Assembly: GCA_914767715.1 (NCBI GenBank)
Contig: OU612071.1
Coordinates: forward strand, 16,240,948-16,304,947
DNA from: Membranipora membranacea
Taxonomy: Eukaryota; Bryozoa; Gymnolaemata; Cheilostomatida; Membraniporidae
Length of the DNA stretch: 64,000 nt
Reading direction: 5' to 3'
A program made the position numbers and the translations under genes. Of the stretch, positions 42,001-55,188 are shown piece by piece (position 1 is the stretch's first letter; the number at the start of each line of letters is the position of its first letter). Under the pieces are notes generated by a model. The model was not told the DNA's origin. It made no database searches and saw only the letters and a list, made by a program, of their open reading frames with translations.

Positions 42001-44838
42001 TCGTTACAGGAAGCTAATATGTTAGATGAGATATAGAGACGTCATTGCGAACCTCAAAACAGAGTTTCAAGCGTTTCTAAGCTAGTAAAGAATTCTGCCC
42101 AATTATTAGCTATTTTCCCCAGGACCGTACCTCTCGATTTTTTTGGATTTCTTGCAAAATACCTAGATAGAAAACGCATCGTTACAGGGAGCTAATATTT
42201 TAGATGAGATATAGAGACGTCATTGCGAACCTCAAATCAGAGTTTCAAGCGTTTCTAAGCTAGTAAAGAATTCTGCCCAATTATTAGCTAATTTCCCTTG
42301 GACCGTACCTATCGATTTTTGTCGATTTCTTGCAAAATACCTAGATAGAAAACGCATCGTTACAGGGAGCTAATATTTTAGATGAGATATAGAGATTTCA
42401 TTGCGAACCTCAAAACAGAGTTTCAAGCGTTTCTCAGCTAGTAAATAATTTTCCCAATTATTGGCTTATTTCCCCAGGATCGTACCTATCGATTTTTGTC
42501 GATTTCTTGCAAAATACCTAGATAGAAAACGCATCGTCACAGGGAGCTAATATTTTAGATGAGATTTAGGGACGTCATTGCGAACTTAAAAAAAAGAGAG
42601 TTTCAAACGTTTCTAAGCTAGTAAATAATTCTGCCCAATTATTGGCTAATCTCCCAAGGACCGTACCTATCGATTTTTGTCGATTTCTTGCAAAATACCT
42701 AGATAGAAAACGCATCGTTACAGGGAGCTTATATGTTAGATGAGACATAAGGACGTCATTGCGAACCTCAAAACAGAGTTTCAAGCGTTTCTAAGCTAGT
42801 AAATAATTCTGCCCAATTATTGGCTAATTTCCCCAGGACCGTACCTATCGATTTTTGTCGATATCTTGCAAAATACTTAGATAGAAAAGGCATCGTTACA
42901 GGGAGCTAATATTTTAGATGAGACATAAGGACGTCATTGCGAACCTCAAAACAGAGATTCAAGCGTTTCTAAGCTAGTAAATAATTCTGCCCAATTATTG
43001 GCTAATTTCCCCAGGACCGTACCTATCGATTTTTGTCGATATCTTGCAAAATACTTAGATAGAAAAGGCATCGTTACAGGGAGCTAATATTTTAGATGAG
43101 ATATAGGGACGTCATTGCGAACTTCGAAACAGAGTTTCAAACGTTTCTAAGCTAGTAAAGAATTCTGCCCAATTATTGGCTATTTTCCCCAGGACCGTAC
43201 CTATCGGTTTTTGTCGATTTCTTGCAAAATACCTAGATAGAAAACGGATCGTCACAGGGAGCTAATATTTTAGATGAGATATAGGGACGTCATTGCGAAC
43301 ATCAAAGCAGAGTTTCAAACGTTTCTAAGCTAGTAAAGAATTCTGCCCAATTATTGGCTATTTTCCCCAGGACCGTACCTGTCGATTTTTTTGGATTTCT
43401 TGCAAAATACCTAGATAGAAAACGTATCGTTACAGGAAGCTAATATGTTAGATGAGATATAGAGACGTCATTGCGAACCTCAAAACAGAGTTTCAAGCGT
43501 TTCTAAGCTAGTAAAGAATTCTGCCCAATTATTAGCTATTTTCCCCAGGACCGTACCTCTCGATTTTTTTGGATTTCTTGCAAAATACCTAGATAGAAAA
43601 CGCATCGTTACAGGGAGCTAATATTTTAGATGAGATATAGAGACGTCATTGCGAACCTCAAATCAGAGTTTCAAGCGTTTCTAAGCTAGTAAAGAATTCT
43701 GCCCAATTATTAGCTAATTTCCCTTGGACCGTACCTATCGATTTTTGTCGATTTCTTGCAAAATACCTAGATAGAAAACGCATCGTTACAGGGAGCTAAT
43801 ATTTTAGATGAGATATAGAGATTTCATTGCGAACCTCAAAACAGAGTTTCAAGCGTTTCTCAGCTAGTAAATAATTTTCCCAATTATTGGCTTATTTCCC
43901 CAGGATCGTACCTATCGATTTTTGTCGATTTCTTGCAAAATACCTAGATAGAAAACGCATCGTCACAGGGAGCTAATATTTTAGATGAGATTTAGGGACG
44001 TCATTGCGAACTTAAAAAAAAGAGAGTTTCAAACGTTTCTAAGCTAGTAAATAATTCTGCCCAATTATTGGCTAATCTCGCAAGGACCGTACCTATCGAT
44101 TTTTGTCGATTTCTTGCAAAATACCTAGATAGAAAACGCATCGTTACAGGGAGCTTATATGTTAGATGAGACATAAGGACGTCATTGCGAACCTCAAAAC
44201 AGAGTTTCAAGCGTTTCTAAGCTAGTAAATAATTCTGCCCAATTATTGGCTAATTTCCCCAGGACCGTACCTATCGATTTTTGTCGATATCTTGCAAAAT
44301 ACTTAGATAGAAAAGGCATCGTTACAGGGAGCTAATATTTTAGATGAGATATAGGGACGTCATTGCGAACTTCAAAACAGAGTTTCAAACGTTTCTAAGC
44401 TAGTAAAGAATTCTGCCCAATTATTGGCTATTTTCCACAGGACCGTACCTCTCGATTTTTTTGGATTTCTTGCAAAATACCAAGATAGAAAACGCATCGT
44501 TACAGGAAGCTAATATTTTAGATGAGATATAGGGACGTCATTGCGAACTTCAAAACAGAGTTTCAAACGTTTCTAAGCTAGTAAAGAATTCTGCCCAATT
44601 ATTGGCTATTTTCCCCAGGACCGTACCTCTCGATTTTTTTGGATTTCTTGCAAAATACCTAGATAGAAAACGCATCGTTATAGGAAGCTAATATTTTAGA
44701 TGAGATATAGAGACGTCATTGCGAACCTCAAAACAGAGTTTCAAGCGTTTCTAAGCTAGTAAAGAATTCTGCCCAATTATTAGCTGATTTCCCTAGGACC
44801 GTACCTATCGATTTTTGTCGATTTCTTGCGAAATACCT
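39060..44838 (+). repeat. 3,208-bp eighteen-monomer HOR, first chain
   Basis: About 39,060-41,630 recurs at 42,268-44,838, displaced by 3,208 bp. Paired markers are ccctt ggacc (39,091 and 42,299), the eight-A unit (39,374/42,582 and 40,800/44,008), gtacctgtcg, and ccacagg with accaagatag. Within each unit the eight-A monomer occurs twice, 1,426 bp apart (8 monomers), which shows a nested earlier duplication. The chain continues into the next feature at 3,207 bp. Confidence 0.88.
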
Positions 44839-47800
44839 AGATAGAAAACGCATCGTTACAGGGAGCTAATATTTTAGATGAGATATAGAGATTTCATTGC
44901 GAACCTCAAAACAGAGTTTCAAGCGTTTCTCAGCTAGTAAAGAATTCTGCCCAATTATTGGCTATTTTCCCTAGGACCGTACTTATCGGTTTTTGTCGAT
45001 TTCTTGCAAAATACCTAGATAGAAAACGCATCGTTACAGGGAGCTAATATTTTAGATGAGATATAGAGACGTCATTGCGAACCTCAAAACAGAGTTTCAA
45101 GCGTTTCTAAGCTAGTAAAGAATTCTGCCCATTATTGGCTATTTTCCCCAGGACCGTACCTATCGATTTTTTTCGATTTCTTGCAAAATACCTAGAAAGA
45201 AAAAGCATCGTTACAGGAAGCTAATATTTTAGATGAGATATAGGGACGTCATTGCAAACGTCAAAACAGAGTTTCAAACGTTTCTAAGCTAGTAAAGAAT
45301 TCTGCCCAATTATTGGCTCTTTTCCCCAGGACCGTACCTATCGGTTTTTGTCGATTTCTTGCAAAATACTTAGATAGAAAACGCATCGTTACAGGGAGCT
45401 AATATTTTAGATGAGATATAGAGACGTCATTGCGAACCTCAAAACAGAGTTTCAAGCGTTTCTAAGCCAGTAAAGAATTCTGCCCAATTATTGGGTAATT
45501 TCCCCAGGACCGTACCTATCGATTTTTGTCGATTTCTTGCAAAATACCTAGATAGAAAACGCATCGTTACAGGGAGCTTATATGTTAGATGAGACATAGA
45601 GACGTCATTGCGAACCTCAAAACAGAGTTTCAAGCGTTTCTAAGCTAGTAAAAAATTCATTCTGCCCAATTATTGGCTAATTTCCCCAGGACCGTACCTA
45701 TCGATTTTTGTCGATATCTTGCAAAATACTTATATAGAAAAGGCATCGTTACAGGGAGCTAATATTTTAGATGAGATATAGGGACGTCATTGCGAACTTC
45801 AAAACAGAGTTTCAAACGTTTCTAAGCTAGTAAAGAATTCTGCCCATTATTGGCTACTTTCCCCAGGACCGTACCTATCGATTTTTGTCGATTTCTTGTA
45901 AAATACCTAGATAGAAAACGCAGCGTCACAAGGAGCTAATATTTTATATGAGATATAGGGACGTCATTACCAACTTCAAGACTGAGTTTCAAACGTTTCT
46001 AAGCTAGTAAAGAATTCTGCCAAATTATTGGCTAATTTCCCCAGGATGTTTCTATTGATTTTTGTCGATTTCTTGCAAAAAACCTAGATAGAAAACGGAT
46101 CGTCACAGGGAGCTAATATTTTAGATGAGATATAGGGACGTCATTGCGAACATCAAAGCAGAGTTTCACACGTTTCTAAGCTAGTAAAGAATTCTGCCCA
46201 ATTATTGGCTATTTTCCCCAGGACCGTACCTCTCGATTTTTTTGGATTTCTTGCAAAATACCTAGATAGAAAACGCATCGTTACAGAAAGCTAATATTTT
46301 AGATGAGATATAGAGACGTCATTGCGAACCTCAAAACAGAGTTTCAAGCGTTTCTAAGCTAGTAAAGAATTCTGCCCAATTATTAGCTGATTTCCCTAGG
46401 ACCGTACCTATCGATTTTTGTCGATTTCTTGCAAAATACCTAGATAGAAAATGCATCGTTACAGGGAGCTAATATTTTAGATGAGATATAGAGATTTCAT
46501 TGCGAACCTCAAAACAGAGTTTCAAGCGTTTCTCAGCTAGTAAAGAATTCTGCCCAATTATTGGCTATTTTCCCCAGGACCGTACCTATCGGTTTTTGTC
46601 GATTTCTTCCAAAATACCTAGGAAGAAAAAGCATCGTTACAGGAAGCTAATATTTTAGATGAGATATAGAGACGTCATTGCGAACTTCAAAACAGAGTTT
46701 CAAGCGTTTCTAAGATAGTAAAGAATTCTGCCCAATTATGTGCTATATTCCCCAGGACCGTACCTCTCGATTTTTTTGGATTTCTTGCAAAATACCTAGA
46801 TAGAAAACGCATCGTTACAGGGAGCTAATATTTTAGATGAGATATAGAGACGTCATTGCGAACCTCAAATCAGAGTTTCAAGCGTTTCTAAGCTAGTAAA
46901 GAATTCTGCCCAATTATAAGCTAATTTCCCTTGGACCGTACCTATCGATTTTTGTCGATTTCTTGCAAAATACCTAGATAGAAAACGCATTGTTACAGGG
47001 AGCTAATATTTTAGATGAGATATAGAGATTTCATTGCGAACCTCAAAACAGAGTTTCAAGCGTTTCTCAGCTAGTAAATAATTTTCCCAATTATTGGCTT
47101 ATTTCCCCAGGATCGTACCTATCGATTTTTGTCGATTTCTTGCAAAATACCTAGATAGAAAACGCATCGTCACAGGGAGCTAATATTTTAGATGAGATTT
47201 AGGGACGTCATTGCGAACTTAAAAAAAAGAGAGTTTCAAACGTTTCTAAGCTAGTAAATAATTCTGCCCAATTATTGGCTAATCTCCCAAGGACCGTACC
47301 TATCGATTTTTGTCGATTTCTTGCAAAATACCTAGATAGAAAACGCATCGTTACAGGGAGCTTATATGTTAGATGAGACATAAGGACGTCATTGCGAACC
47401 TCAAAACAGAGTTTCAAGCGTTTCTAAGCTAGTAAATAATTCTGCCCAATTATTGGCTAATTTCCCCAGGACCGTACCTATCGATTTTTGTCGATATCTT
47501 GCAAAATACTTAGATAGAAAAGGCATCGTTACAGGGAGCTAATATTTTAGATGAGATATAGGGACGTCATTGCGAACTTCAAAACAGAGTTTCAAACGTT
47601 TCTAAGCTAGTAAAGAATTCTGCCCAATTATTGGCTATTTTCCACAGGACCGTACCTCTCGATTTTTTTGGATTTCTTGCAAAATACCAAGATAGAAAAC
47701 GCATCGTTACAGGAAGCTAATATTTTAGATGAGATATAGGGACGTCATTGCGAACTTCAAAACAGAGTTTCAAACGTTTCTAAGCTAGTAAAGAATTCTG

Positions 47801-49960
47801 CCCAATTATTGGCTATTTTCCCCAGGACCGTACCTCTCGATTTTTTTGGATTTCTTGCAAAATACCTAGATAGAAAACGCATCGTTATAGGAAGCTAATA
47901 TTTTAGATGAGATATAGAGACGTCATTGCGAACCTCAAAACAGAGTTTCAAGCGTTTCTAAGCTAGTAAAGAATTCTGCCCAATTATTAGCTGATTTCCC
48001 TAGGACCGTACCTATCGATTTTTGTCGATTTCTTGCGAAATACCTAGATAGAAAACGCATCGTTACAGGGAGCTAATATTTTAGATGAGATATAGAGATT
48101 TCATTGCGAACCTCAAAACAGAGTTTCAAGCGTTTCTCAGCTAGTAAAGAATTCTGCCCAATTATTGGCTATTTTCCCCAGGACCGTACTTATCGGTTTT
48201 TGTCGATTTCTTGCAAAATACCTAGATAGAAAACGCATCGTTACAGGGAGCTAATATTTTAGATGAGATATAGAGACGTCATTGCGAACCTCAAAACAGA
48301 GTTTCAAGCGTTTCTAAGCTAGTAAAGAATTCTGCCCATTATTGGCTATTTTCCCCAGGACCGTACCTATCGATTTTTTTCGATTTCTTGCAAAATACCT
48401 AGAAAGAAAAAGCATCGTTACAGGAAGCTAATATTTTAGATGAGATATAGGGACGTCATTGCAAACGTCAAAACAGAGTTTCAAACGTTTCTAAGCTAGT
48501 AAAGAATTCTGCCCAATTATTGGCTATTTTCCCCAGGACCGTACCTATCGGTTTTTGTCGATTTCTTGCAAAATACTTAGATAGAAAACGCATCGTTACA
48601 GGGAGCTAATATTTTAGATGAGATATAGAGACGTCATTGCGAACCTCAAAACAGAGTTTCAAGCGTTTCTAAGCCAGTAAAGAATTCTGCCCAATTATTG
48701 GGTAATTTCCCCAGGACCGTACCTATCGATTTTTGTCGATTTCTTGCAAAATACCTAGATAGAAAACGCATCGTTACAGGGAGCTTATATGTTAGATGAG
48801 ACATAAAGACGTCATTGCGAACCTCAAAACAGAGTTTCAAGCGTTTCTAAGCTAGTAAAAAATTCATTCTGCCCAATTATTGGCTAATTTCCCCAGGACC
48901 GTACCTATCGATTTTTGTCGATATCTTGCAAAATACTTATATAGAAAAGGCATCGTTACAGGGAGCTAATATTTTAGATGAGATATAGGGACGTCATTGC
49001 GAACTTCAAAACAGAGTTTCAAACGTTTTTAAGCTAGTAAAGAATTCTGCCCATTATTGGCTACTTTCCCCAGGACCGTACTTATCGATTTTTGTCGATT
49101 TCTTGTAAAATACCTAGATAGAAAACGCAGCGTCACAAGGAGCTAATATTTTATATGAGATATAGGGACGTCATTACCAACTTCAAGACTGAGTTTCAAA
49201 CGTTTCTAAGCTAGTAAAGAATTCTGCCAAATTATTGGCTAATTTCCCCAGGATGTACCTATTGATTTTTGTCGATTTCTTGCAAAAAACCTAGATAGAA
49301 AACGGATCGTCACAGGGAGCTAATATTTTAGATGAGATATAGGGACGTCATTGCGAACATCAAAGCAGAGTTTCACACGTTTCTAAGCTAGTAAAGAATT
49401 CTGCCCAATTATTGGCTATTTTCCCCAGGACCGTACCTCTCGATTTTTTTGGATTTCTTGCAAAATACCTAGATAGAAAACGCATCGTTACAGAAAGCTA
49501 ATATTTTAGATGAGATATAGAGACGTCATTGCGAACCTCAAAACAGAGTTTCAAGCGTTTCTAAGCTAGTAAAGAATTCTGCCCAATTATTAGCTGATTT
49601 CCCTAGGACCGTACCTATCGATTTTTGTCGATTTCTTGCAAAATACCTAGATAGAAAACGCATCGTTACAGGGAGCTAATATTTTAGATGAGATATAGAG
49701 ATTTCATTGCGAACCTCAAAACAGAGTTTCAAGCGTTTCTCAGCTAGTAAAGAATTCTGCCCAATTATTGGCTATTTTCCCCAGGACCGTACCTATCGGT
49801 TTTTGTCGATTTCTTCCAAAATACCTAGGAAGAAAAAGCATCGTTACAGGAAGCTAATATTTTAGATGAGATATAGAGACGTCATTGCGAACTTCAAAAC
49901 AGAGTTTCAAGCGTTTCTAAGATAGTAAAGAATTCTGCCCAATTATGTGCTATATTCCCC
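43560..49960 (+). repeat. 3,207-bp eighteen-monomer HOR, second chain
   Basis: About 43,560-46,766 recurs at 46,767-49,960, displaced by 3,207 bp. Paired markers are aaatcagag (43,660 and 46,867), the eight-A unit (44,008 and 47,215), a 4-bp insertion giving aaattcattctg (about 45,652 and 48,859), gaggaagaa-like taggaagaa (about 46,619 and 49,826) and cattaccaac (45,966 and 49,173). The copies separate after gtgctatattcc, where one has ctctcg and the other ctatcg. Confidence 0.88.
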
Positions 49961-50560
49961 AGGACCGTACCTATCGATTTTTGTCGATTTCTTGCAAAAC
50001 ACCTAGATAGAAAATGCATCGTTACAGGGAGCTAATATTTTAGATGAGATATAGAGACGTCATTGCGAACCTCAAAACAGAGTTTCAAGCGTTTCTAAGC
50101 TAGTAAAGAATTCTGCCCATTATTGGCTATTTTCCCCAGGACCGTACCTCTCGATTTTTTTGGATTTCTTGCAAAATACCTAGATAGAAAACGCATCGTT
50201 ACAGGGAGCTAATATTTTAGATGAGATATAGAGACGTCATTCCGAACCTCAAAACAGAGTTTCAAGCGTTTCTAAGCTAGTAAAGAATTCTGCCCATTAT
50301 TGGCTTTTTTCCCAGGACCGTACCTATCGATTTTTTTCGATTTCTTGCAAAATACCTAGATAGAAAAAGCATCGTTACAGGAAGCTAATATTTTAGATGA
50401 GATATAGAGACGTCATTGCGAACCTCAAAACAGAGTTTCAAGCGTTTCTAAAATAGTAAAGAATTCTGCCCAATTATTGGCTAAATTCCCCAGGACCGTA
50501 CCTATCGATTTTTGTCGATTGCTTGCAAAATACCTAGATAGAAAACGCATCGTCACAGGG

Positions 50561-51626
50561 AGCTAATGTTTTATATGAGATATAGGGACGTCATTGCCAA
50601 CTTCAAAACAGAGTTTCAAACGTTTCTAAGCTAGTAAAGAATTCTGCCCAATTATTGGCTAATTTCCCAAGGACCGTATCTATCGATTTTTGTCAATTTC
50701 TTGCAAAATACCTAGATAGAAAACGCATCGTCACAGGGAGCTAATATTTTAGATGAGATTTAGAGACGTCATTGCAAACTTCAAAACAGAGTTTCAAACA
50801 ATTCTAAGCTAGTAAAGAATTCTGCCCAATTATTGGCTATTTTCCCCAGGACCGTACCTATCGATTTTTGTCGATTTCTTGCAAAATACCTAGATAGAAA
50901 ACGCATCGTTACAGGGAGCTAATATTTTAGATGAGATATAGAGATTTCATTGCAAACCTCAAAACAGAGTTTCAAGCGTTTCTCAGCTAGTAAATAATTT
51001 TCCCAATTATTGGCTTATTTCCCCAGGATCGTACCTATCGATTTTTGTCGATTTCTTGCAAAATACCTAGATAGAAAACGCATCGTCACAGGGAGCTAAT
51101 GTTTTATATGAGATATAGGGACGTCATTGCCAACTTCAAAACAGAGTTTCAAACGTTTCTAAGCTAGTAAAGAATTCTGCCCAATTATTGGCTAATTTCC
51201 CAAGGACCGTATCTATCGATTTTTGTCAATTTCTTGCAAAATACCTAGATAGAAAACGCATCGTCACAGGGAGCTAATATTTTAGATGAGATTTAGAGAC
51301 GTCATTGCAAACTTCAAAACAGAGTTTCAAACAATTCTAAGCTAGTAAAGAATTCTGCCCAATTATTGGCTATTTTCCCCAGGACCGTACCTATCGATTT
51401 TTGTCGATTTCTTGCAAAATACCTAGATAGAAAACGCATCGTTACAGGGAGCTAATATTTTAGATGAGATATAGAGATTTCATTGCAAACCTCAAAACAG
51501 AGTTTCAAGCGTTTCTCAGCTAGTAAATAATTTTCCCAATTATTGGCTTATTTCCCCAGGACCGTACCTATCGATTTTTGTCGATTTCTTGCAAAATACC
51601 TAGATAGAAAACGCATCGTCACAGGG
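50561..51626 (+). repeat. 533-bp three-monomer tandem duplication
   Basis: agctaatgtt occurs at 50,561 and 51,094, 533 bp apart. The two intervals share gccaac with gtcaatttc, then gatttagag with aaacaattctaag, then gagatttcattgcaaac. They are almost identical, which points to a recent local three-monomer duplication. The sequence then joins the eight-A unit at 51,664. Confidence 0.9.
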
Positions 51627-52878
51627 AGCTAATATTTTAGATGAGATTTAGGGACGTCATTGCGAACTTAAAAAAAAGAGAGTTTCAAACGTTTCTAAGC
51701 TAGTAAATAATTCTGCCCAATTATTGGCTAATCTCCCAAGGACCGTACCTATCGATTTTTGTCGATTTCTTGCAAAATACCTAGATAGAAAACGCATCGT
51801 TACAGGGAGCTTATATGTTAGATGAGACATAAGGACGTCATTGCGAACCTCAAAACAGAGTTTCAAGCGTTTCTAAGCTAGTAAATAATTCTGCCCAATT
51901 ATTGGCTAATTTCCCCAGGACCGTACCTATCGATTTTTGTCGATATCTTGCAAAATACTTAGATAGAAAAGGCATCGTTACAGGGAGCTAAAATTTTAGA
52001 TGAGATATAGGGACGTCATTGCGAACTTCAAAACAGAGTTTCAAATGTTTCTAAGCTAGTAAAGAATTCTGCCCAATTATTGGCTATTTTCCCCAGGACC
52101 GTACCTCTCGATTTTTTTGGATTTCTTGCAAAATACCAAGATAGAAAACGCATCGTTACAGGAAGCTAATATTTTAGATGAGATATAGAGACGTCATTGC
52201 GAACCTCAAAACAGAGTTTCAAGCGTTTCCAAGCTAGTAAAGAATTCTGCCCAATTATTGGCTAATTTCCCCAGGACCGTACCTATCGATTTTTGTCGAT
52301 ATCTTGCAAAATACTTAGATAGAAAAGGCATCGTTACAGGGAGCTAATATTTTAGATGAGATATAGGGACGTCATTGCGAACTTCAAAACAGAGTTTCAA
52401 ACGTTTCTAAGCTAGTAAAGAATTCTGCCCAATTATTGGCTATTTTCCCCAGGACCGTACCTCTCGATTTTTTTGGATTTCTTGCAAAATACCTAGATAG
52501 AAAACGCATCGTTATAGGAAGCTAATATTTTAGATGAGATATAGAGACGTCATTGCGAACCTCAAAACAGAGTTTCAAGCGTTTCTAAGCTAGTAAAGAA
52601 TTCTGCCCAATTATTAGCTGATTTCCCTAGGACCGTACCTATCGATTTTTGTCGATTTCTTGCGAAATACCTAGATAGAAAACGCATCGTTACAGGGAGC
52701 TAATATTTTAGATGAGATATAGAGATTTCATTGCGAACCTCAAAACAGAGTTTCAAGCGTTTCTCAGCTAGTAAAGAATTCTGCCCAATTATTGGCTATT
52801 TTCCCCAGGACCGTACTTATCGGTTTTTGTCGATTTCTTGCAAAATACCTAGATAGAAAACGCATCGTTACAGGGAGC
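51627..52878 (+). repeat. B-type linker between HOR families
   Basis: About seven B-type monomers. The first part matches the 47.2-47.9 kb stretch (eight-A unit at 51,664, 4,449 bp after 47,215), then gives way to the ctgatttccctagg, gagatttcattg and ggtttttgtcg series that leads into the 13-mer array. No other content. Confidence 0.75.
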
Positions 52879-55188
52879 TAATATTTTAGATGAGATATAG
52901 AGACGTCATTGCGAACATCAAAGCAGAGTTTCAAACGTTTCTAAGCTAGTAAAGAATTCTGCCCAATTATTGGCTATTTTCCCCAGGACCGTACCTCTCG
53001 ATTTTTTTGGATTTCTTGCAAAATACCTAGATAGAAAACGCATCGTTACAGGAAGCTAATATTTTAGATGAGATATAGAGACGTCATTGCGAACCTCAAA
53101 ACAGAGTTTCAAGCGTTTCTAAGCTAGTAAAGAATTCTGCCCAATTATTAGCTGATTTCCCTAGGACCGTACCTATCGATTTTTGTCGATTTCTTGCAAA
53201 ATACCTAGATAGAAAACGCATCGTTACAGGGAGCTAATATTTTAGATGAGATATAGAGATTTCATTGCGAACCTCAAAACAGAGTTTCAAGCGTTTCTCA
53301 GCTAGTAAAGAATTCTGCCCAATTATTGGCTATTTTCCCCAGGACCGTACTTATCGGTTTTTGTCGATTTCTTGCAAAATACCTAGATAGAAAACGCATC
53401 GTTACAGGGAGCTAATATTTTAGATGAGACATAGAGACGTCATTGCGAACCTCAAAACAGAGTTTCAAGCGTTTCTAAGCTAGTAAAGAATTCTGCCCAT
53501 TATTGGCTATTTTCCCCAGGACCGTACCTATCGATTTTTTTCGATTTCTTGCAAAATACCTAGAAAGAAAAACAATCGTTACAGGAAGCTAATATTTTAG
53601 ACGAGATATAGGGACGTCATTGCAAACGTCAAAACAGAGTTTCAAACGTTTCTAAGCTAGTAAATAATTCTGCCCAGTTATTGGCTAATTTCCCAAGGAC
53701 CGTACTTATCGATTTTTGTCGATTTCTTGCAAAATACCTAGATAGAAAACGCATCGTTACAGGGAGCTAATATTTTATATGAGATATAGAGACGTCATTG
53801 CGGACCTCAAAACAGAGTTTCAAGCGTTTCTAAGCCAGTAAAGAATTCTGCCCAATTATTGGGTAATTTCCCCAGGACCGTACCTATCGATTTTTGTCGA
53901 TTTCTTGCAAAATACTTAGATAGAAAAGGCATCGTTACAGGGAGCTAATATTTTAGATGAGATATAGGGACGTCATTGCGAACTTCAAAACAGAGTTTCA
54001 AACGTTGCTAAGCTAGTAAAGAATTCTGCCCATTATTGGCTACTTTCCCCAGGACCGTACCTATCGATTTTTGTCGATTTCTTGTAAAATACCTAGATAG
54101 AAAACGCAGCGTCACAAGGAGCTAATATTTTATATGAGATATAGGGACGTCATTACCAACTTCAAGACTGAGTTTCAAACGTTTCTAAGCTGGTAAAGAA
54201 TTCTGCCAAATTATTGGCTAATTTCCCCAGGATGTACCTATTGATTTTTGTCGATTTCTTGCAAAATACCTAGATAGAAAACGGATCATCACAGGGAGCT
54301 AATATTTTAGATGAGATATAGGGACGTCATTGCGAACATCAAAGCAGAGTTTCAAACGTTTCTAAGCTAGTAAAGAATTCTGCCCAATTATTGGCTATTT
54401 TCCCCAGGACCGTACCTCTCGATTTTTTTGGATTTCTTGCAAAATACCTAGATAGAAAACGCATCGTTACAGGAAGCTAATATTTTAGATGAGATATAGA
54501 GACGTCATTGCGAACCTCAAAACAGAGTTTCAAGCGTTTCTAAGCTAGTAAAGAATTCTGCCCAATTATTAGCTGATTTCCCTAGGACCGAACCTATCGA
54601 TTTTTGTCGATTTCTTGCAAAATACCTAGATAGAAAACGCATCGTTACAGGGAGCTAATATTTTAGATGAGATATAGAGATTTCATTGCGAACCTCAAAA
54701 CAGAGTTTCAAGCGTGTCTCAGCTAGTAAAGAATTCTGCCCAATTATTGGCTATTTTCCCCAGGACCGTACTTATCGGTTTTTGTCGATTTCTTGCAAAA
54801 TACCTAGATAGAAAACGCATCGTTACAGGGAGCTAATATTTTAGATGAGATATAGAGACGTCATTGCGAACCTCAAAACAGAGTTTCAAGCGTTTCTAAG
54901 CTAGTAAAGAATTTTGCCCATTATTGGCTATTTTCCCCAGGACCGTACCTATCGATTTTTTTCGATTTCTTGCAAAATACCTAGAAAGAAAAAGCATCGT
55001 TACAGGAAGCTAATAGTTTAGATGAGATATAGGGACGTCATTGCAAACGTCAAAACAGAGTTTCAAACGTTTCTAAGCTAGTAAAGAATTCTGCCCAATT
55101 ATTGGCTATTTTCCCCAGGACCGTACCTATCGGTTTTTGTCGATTTCTTGCAAAATACCTAGATAGAAAACGGATCGTCACAGGGAGC
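52879..55188 (+). repeat. 13-monomer HOR (2,310 bp), copy 1
   Basis: First full unit in a register starting at the monomer that carries gaacatcaaagcag. The monomer order is: gaacatc/ctctcg; ctgatttccctagg; gagatttcattg/tctcagc; cccattatt with agaaagaaaaacaatcg; agacgagat with aaacgtc; tatatgag with gggtaa; ctactttcc with cgcagcg; cattaccaac with gactgag; then a second gaacatc, ctgattt (accgaacc), gagattt (cgtgtctc), agaaagaaaaagc series; and finally aatagttta. The first monomer is chimeric here (tagaga instead of taggga), which marks the array edge. Confidence 0.92.
53206..53383 (+). repeat. Representative B-type monomer (178 bp)
   Basis: This is one complete B-type unit in the same register, starting at tagatagaaaacg. 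Compared with the A type it has gatagaaa, gttacaggg, tagaga, gaacctc, ttcaagcg and tttcttgc. This unit also carries the sub-variant gagatttcattg, which removes the AatII site, and tctcagc; both tag a specific position in the local higher-order repeats. Confidence 0.93.

Noticed and set aside
424-51866. Roughly 40 minus-strand ORFs of 64-69 codons with nearly identical peptides
   Set aside because: Each is slightly longer than one satellite monomer and exists only where a subfamily base happens to remove a stop codon. No upstream signals, no conserved-domain resemblance and no independent context support coding.
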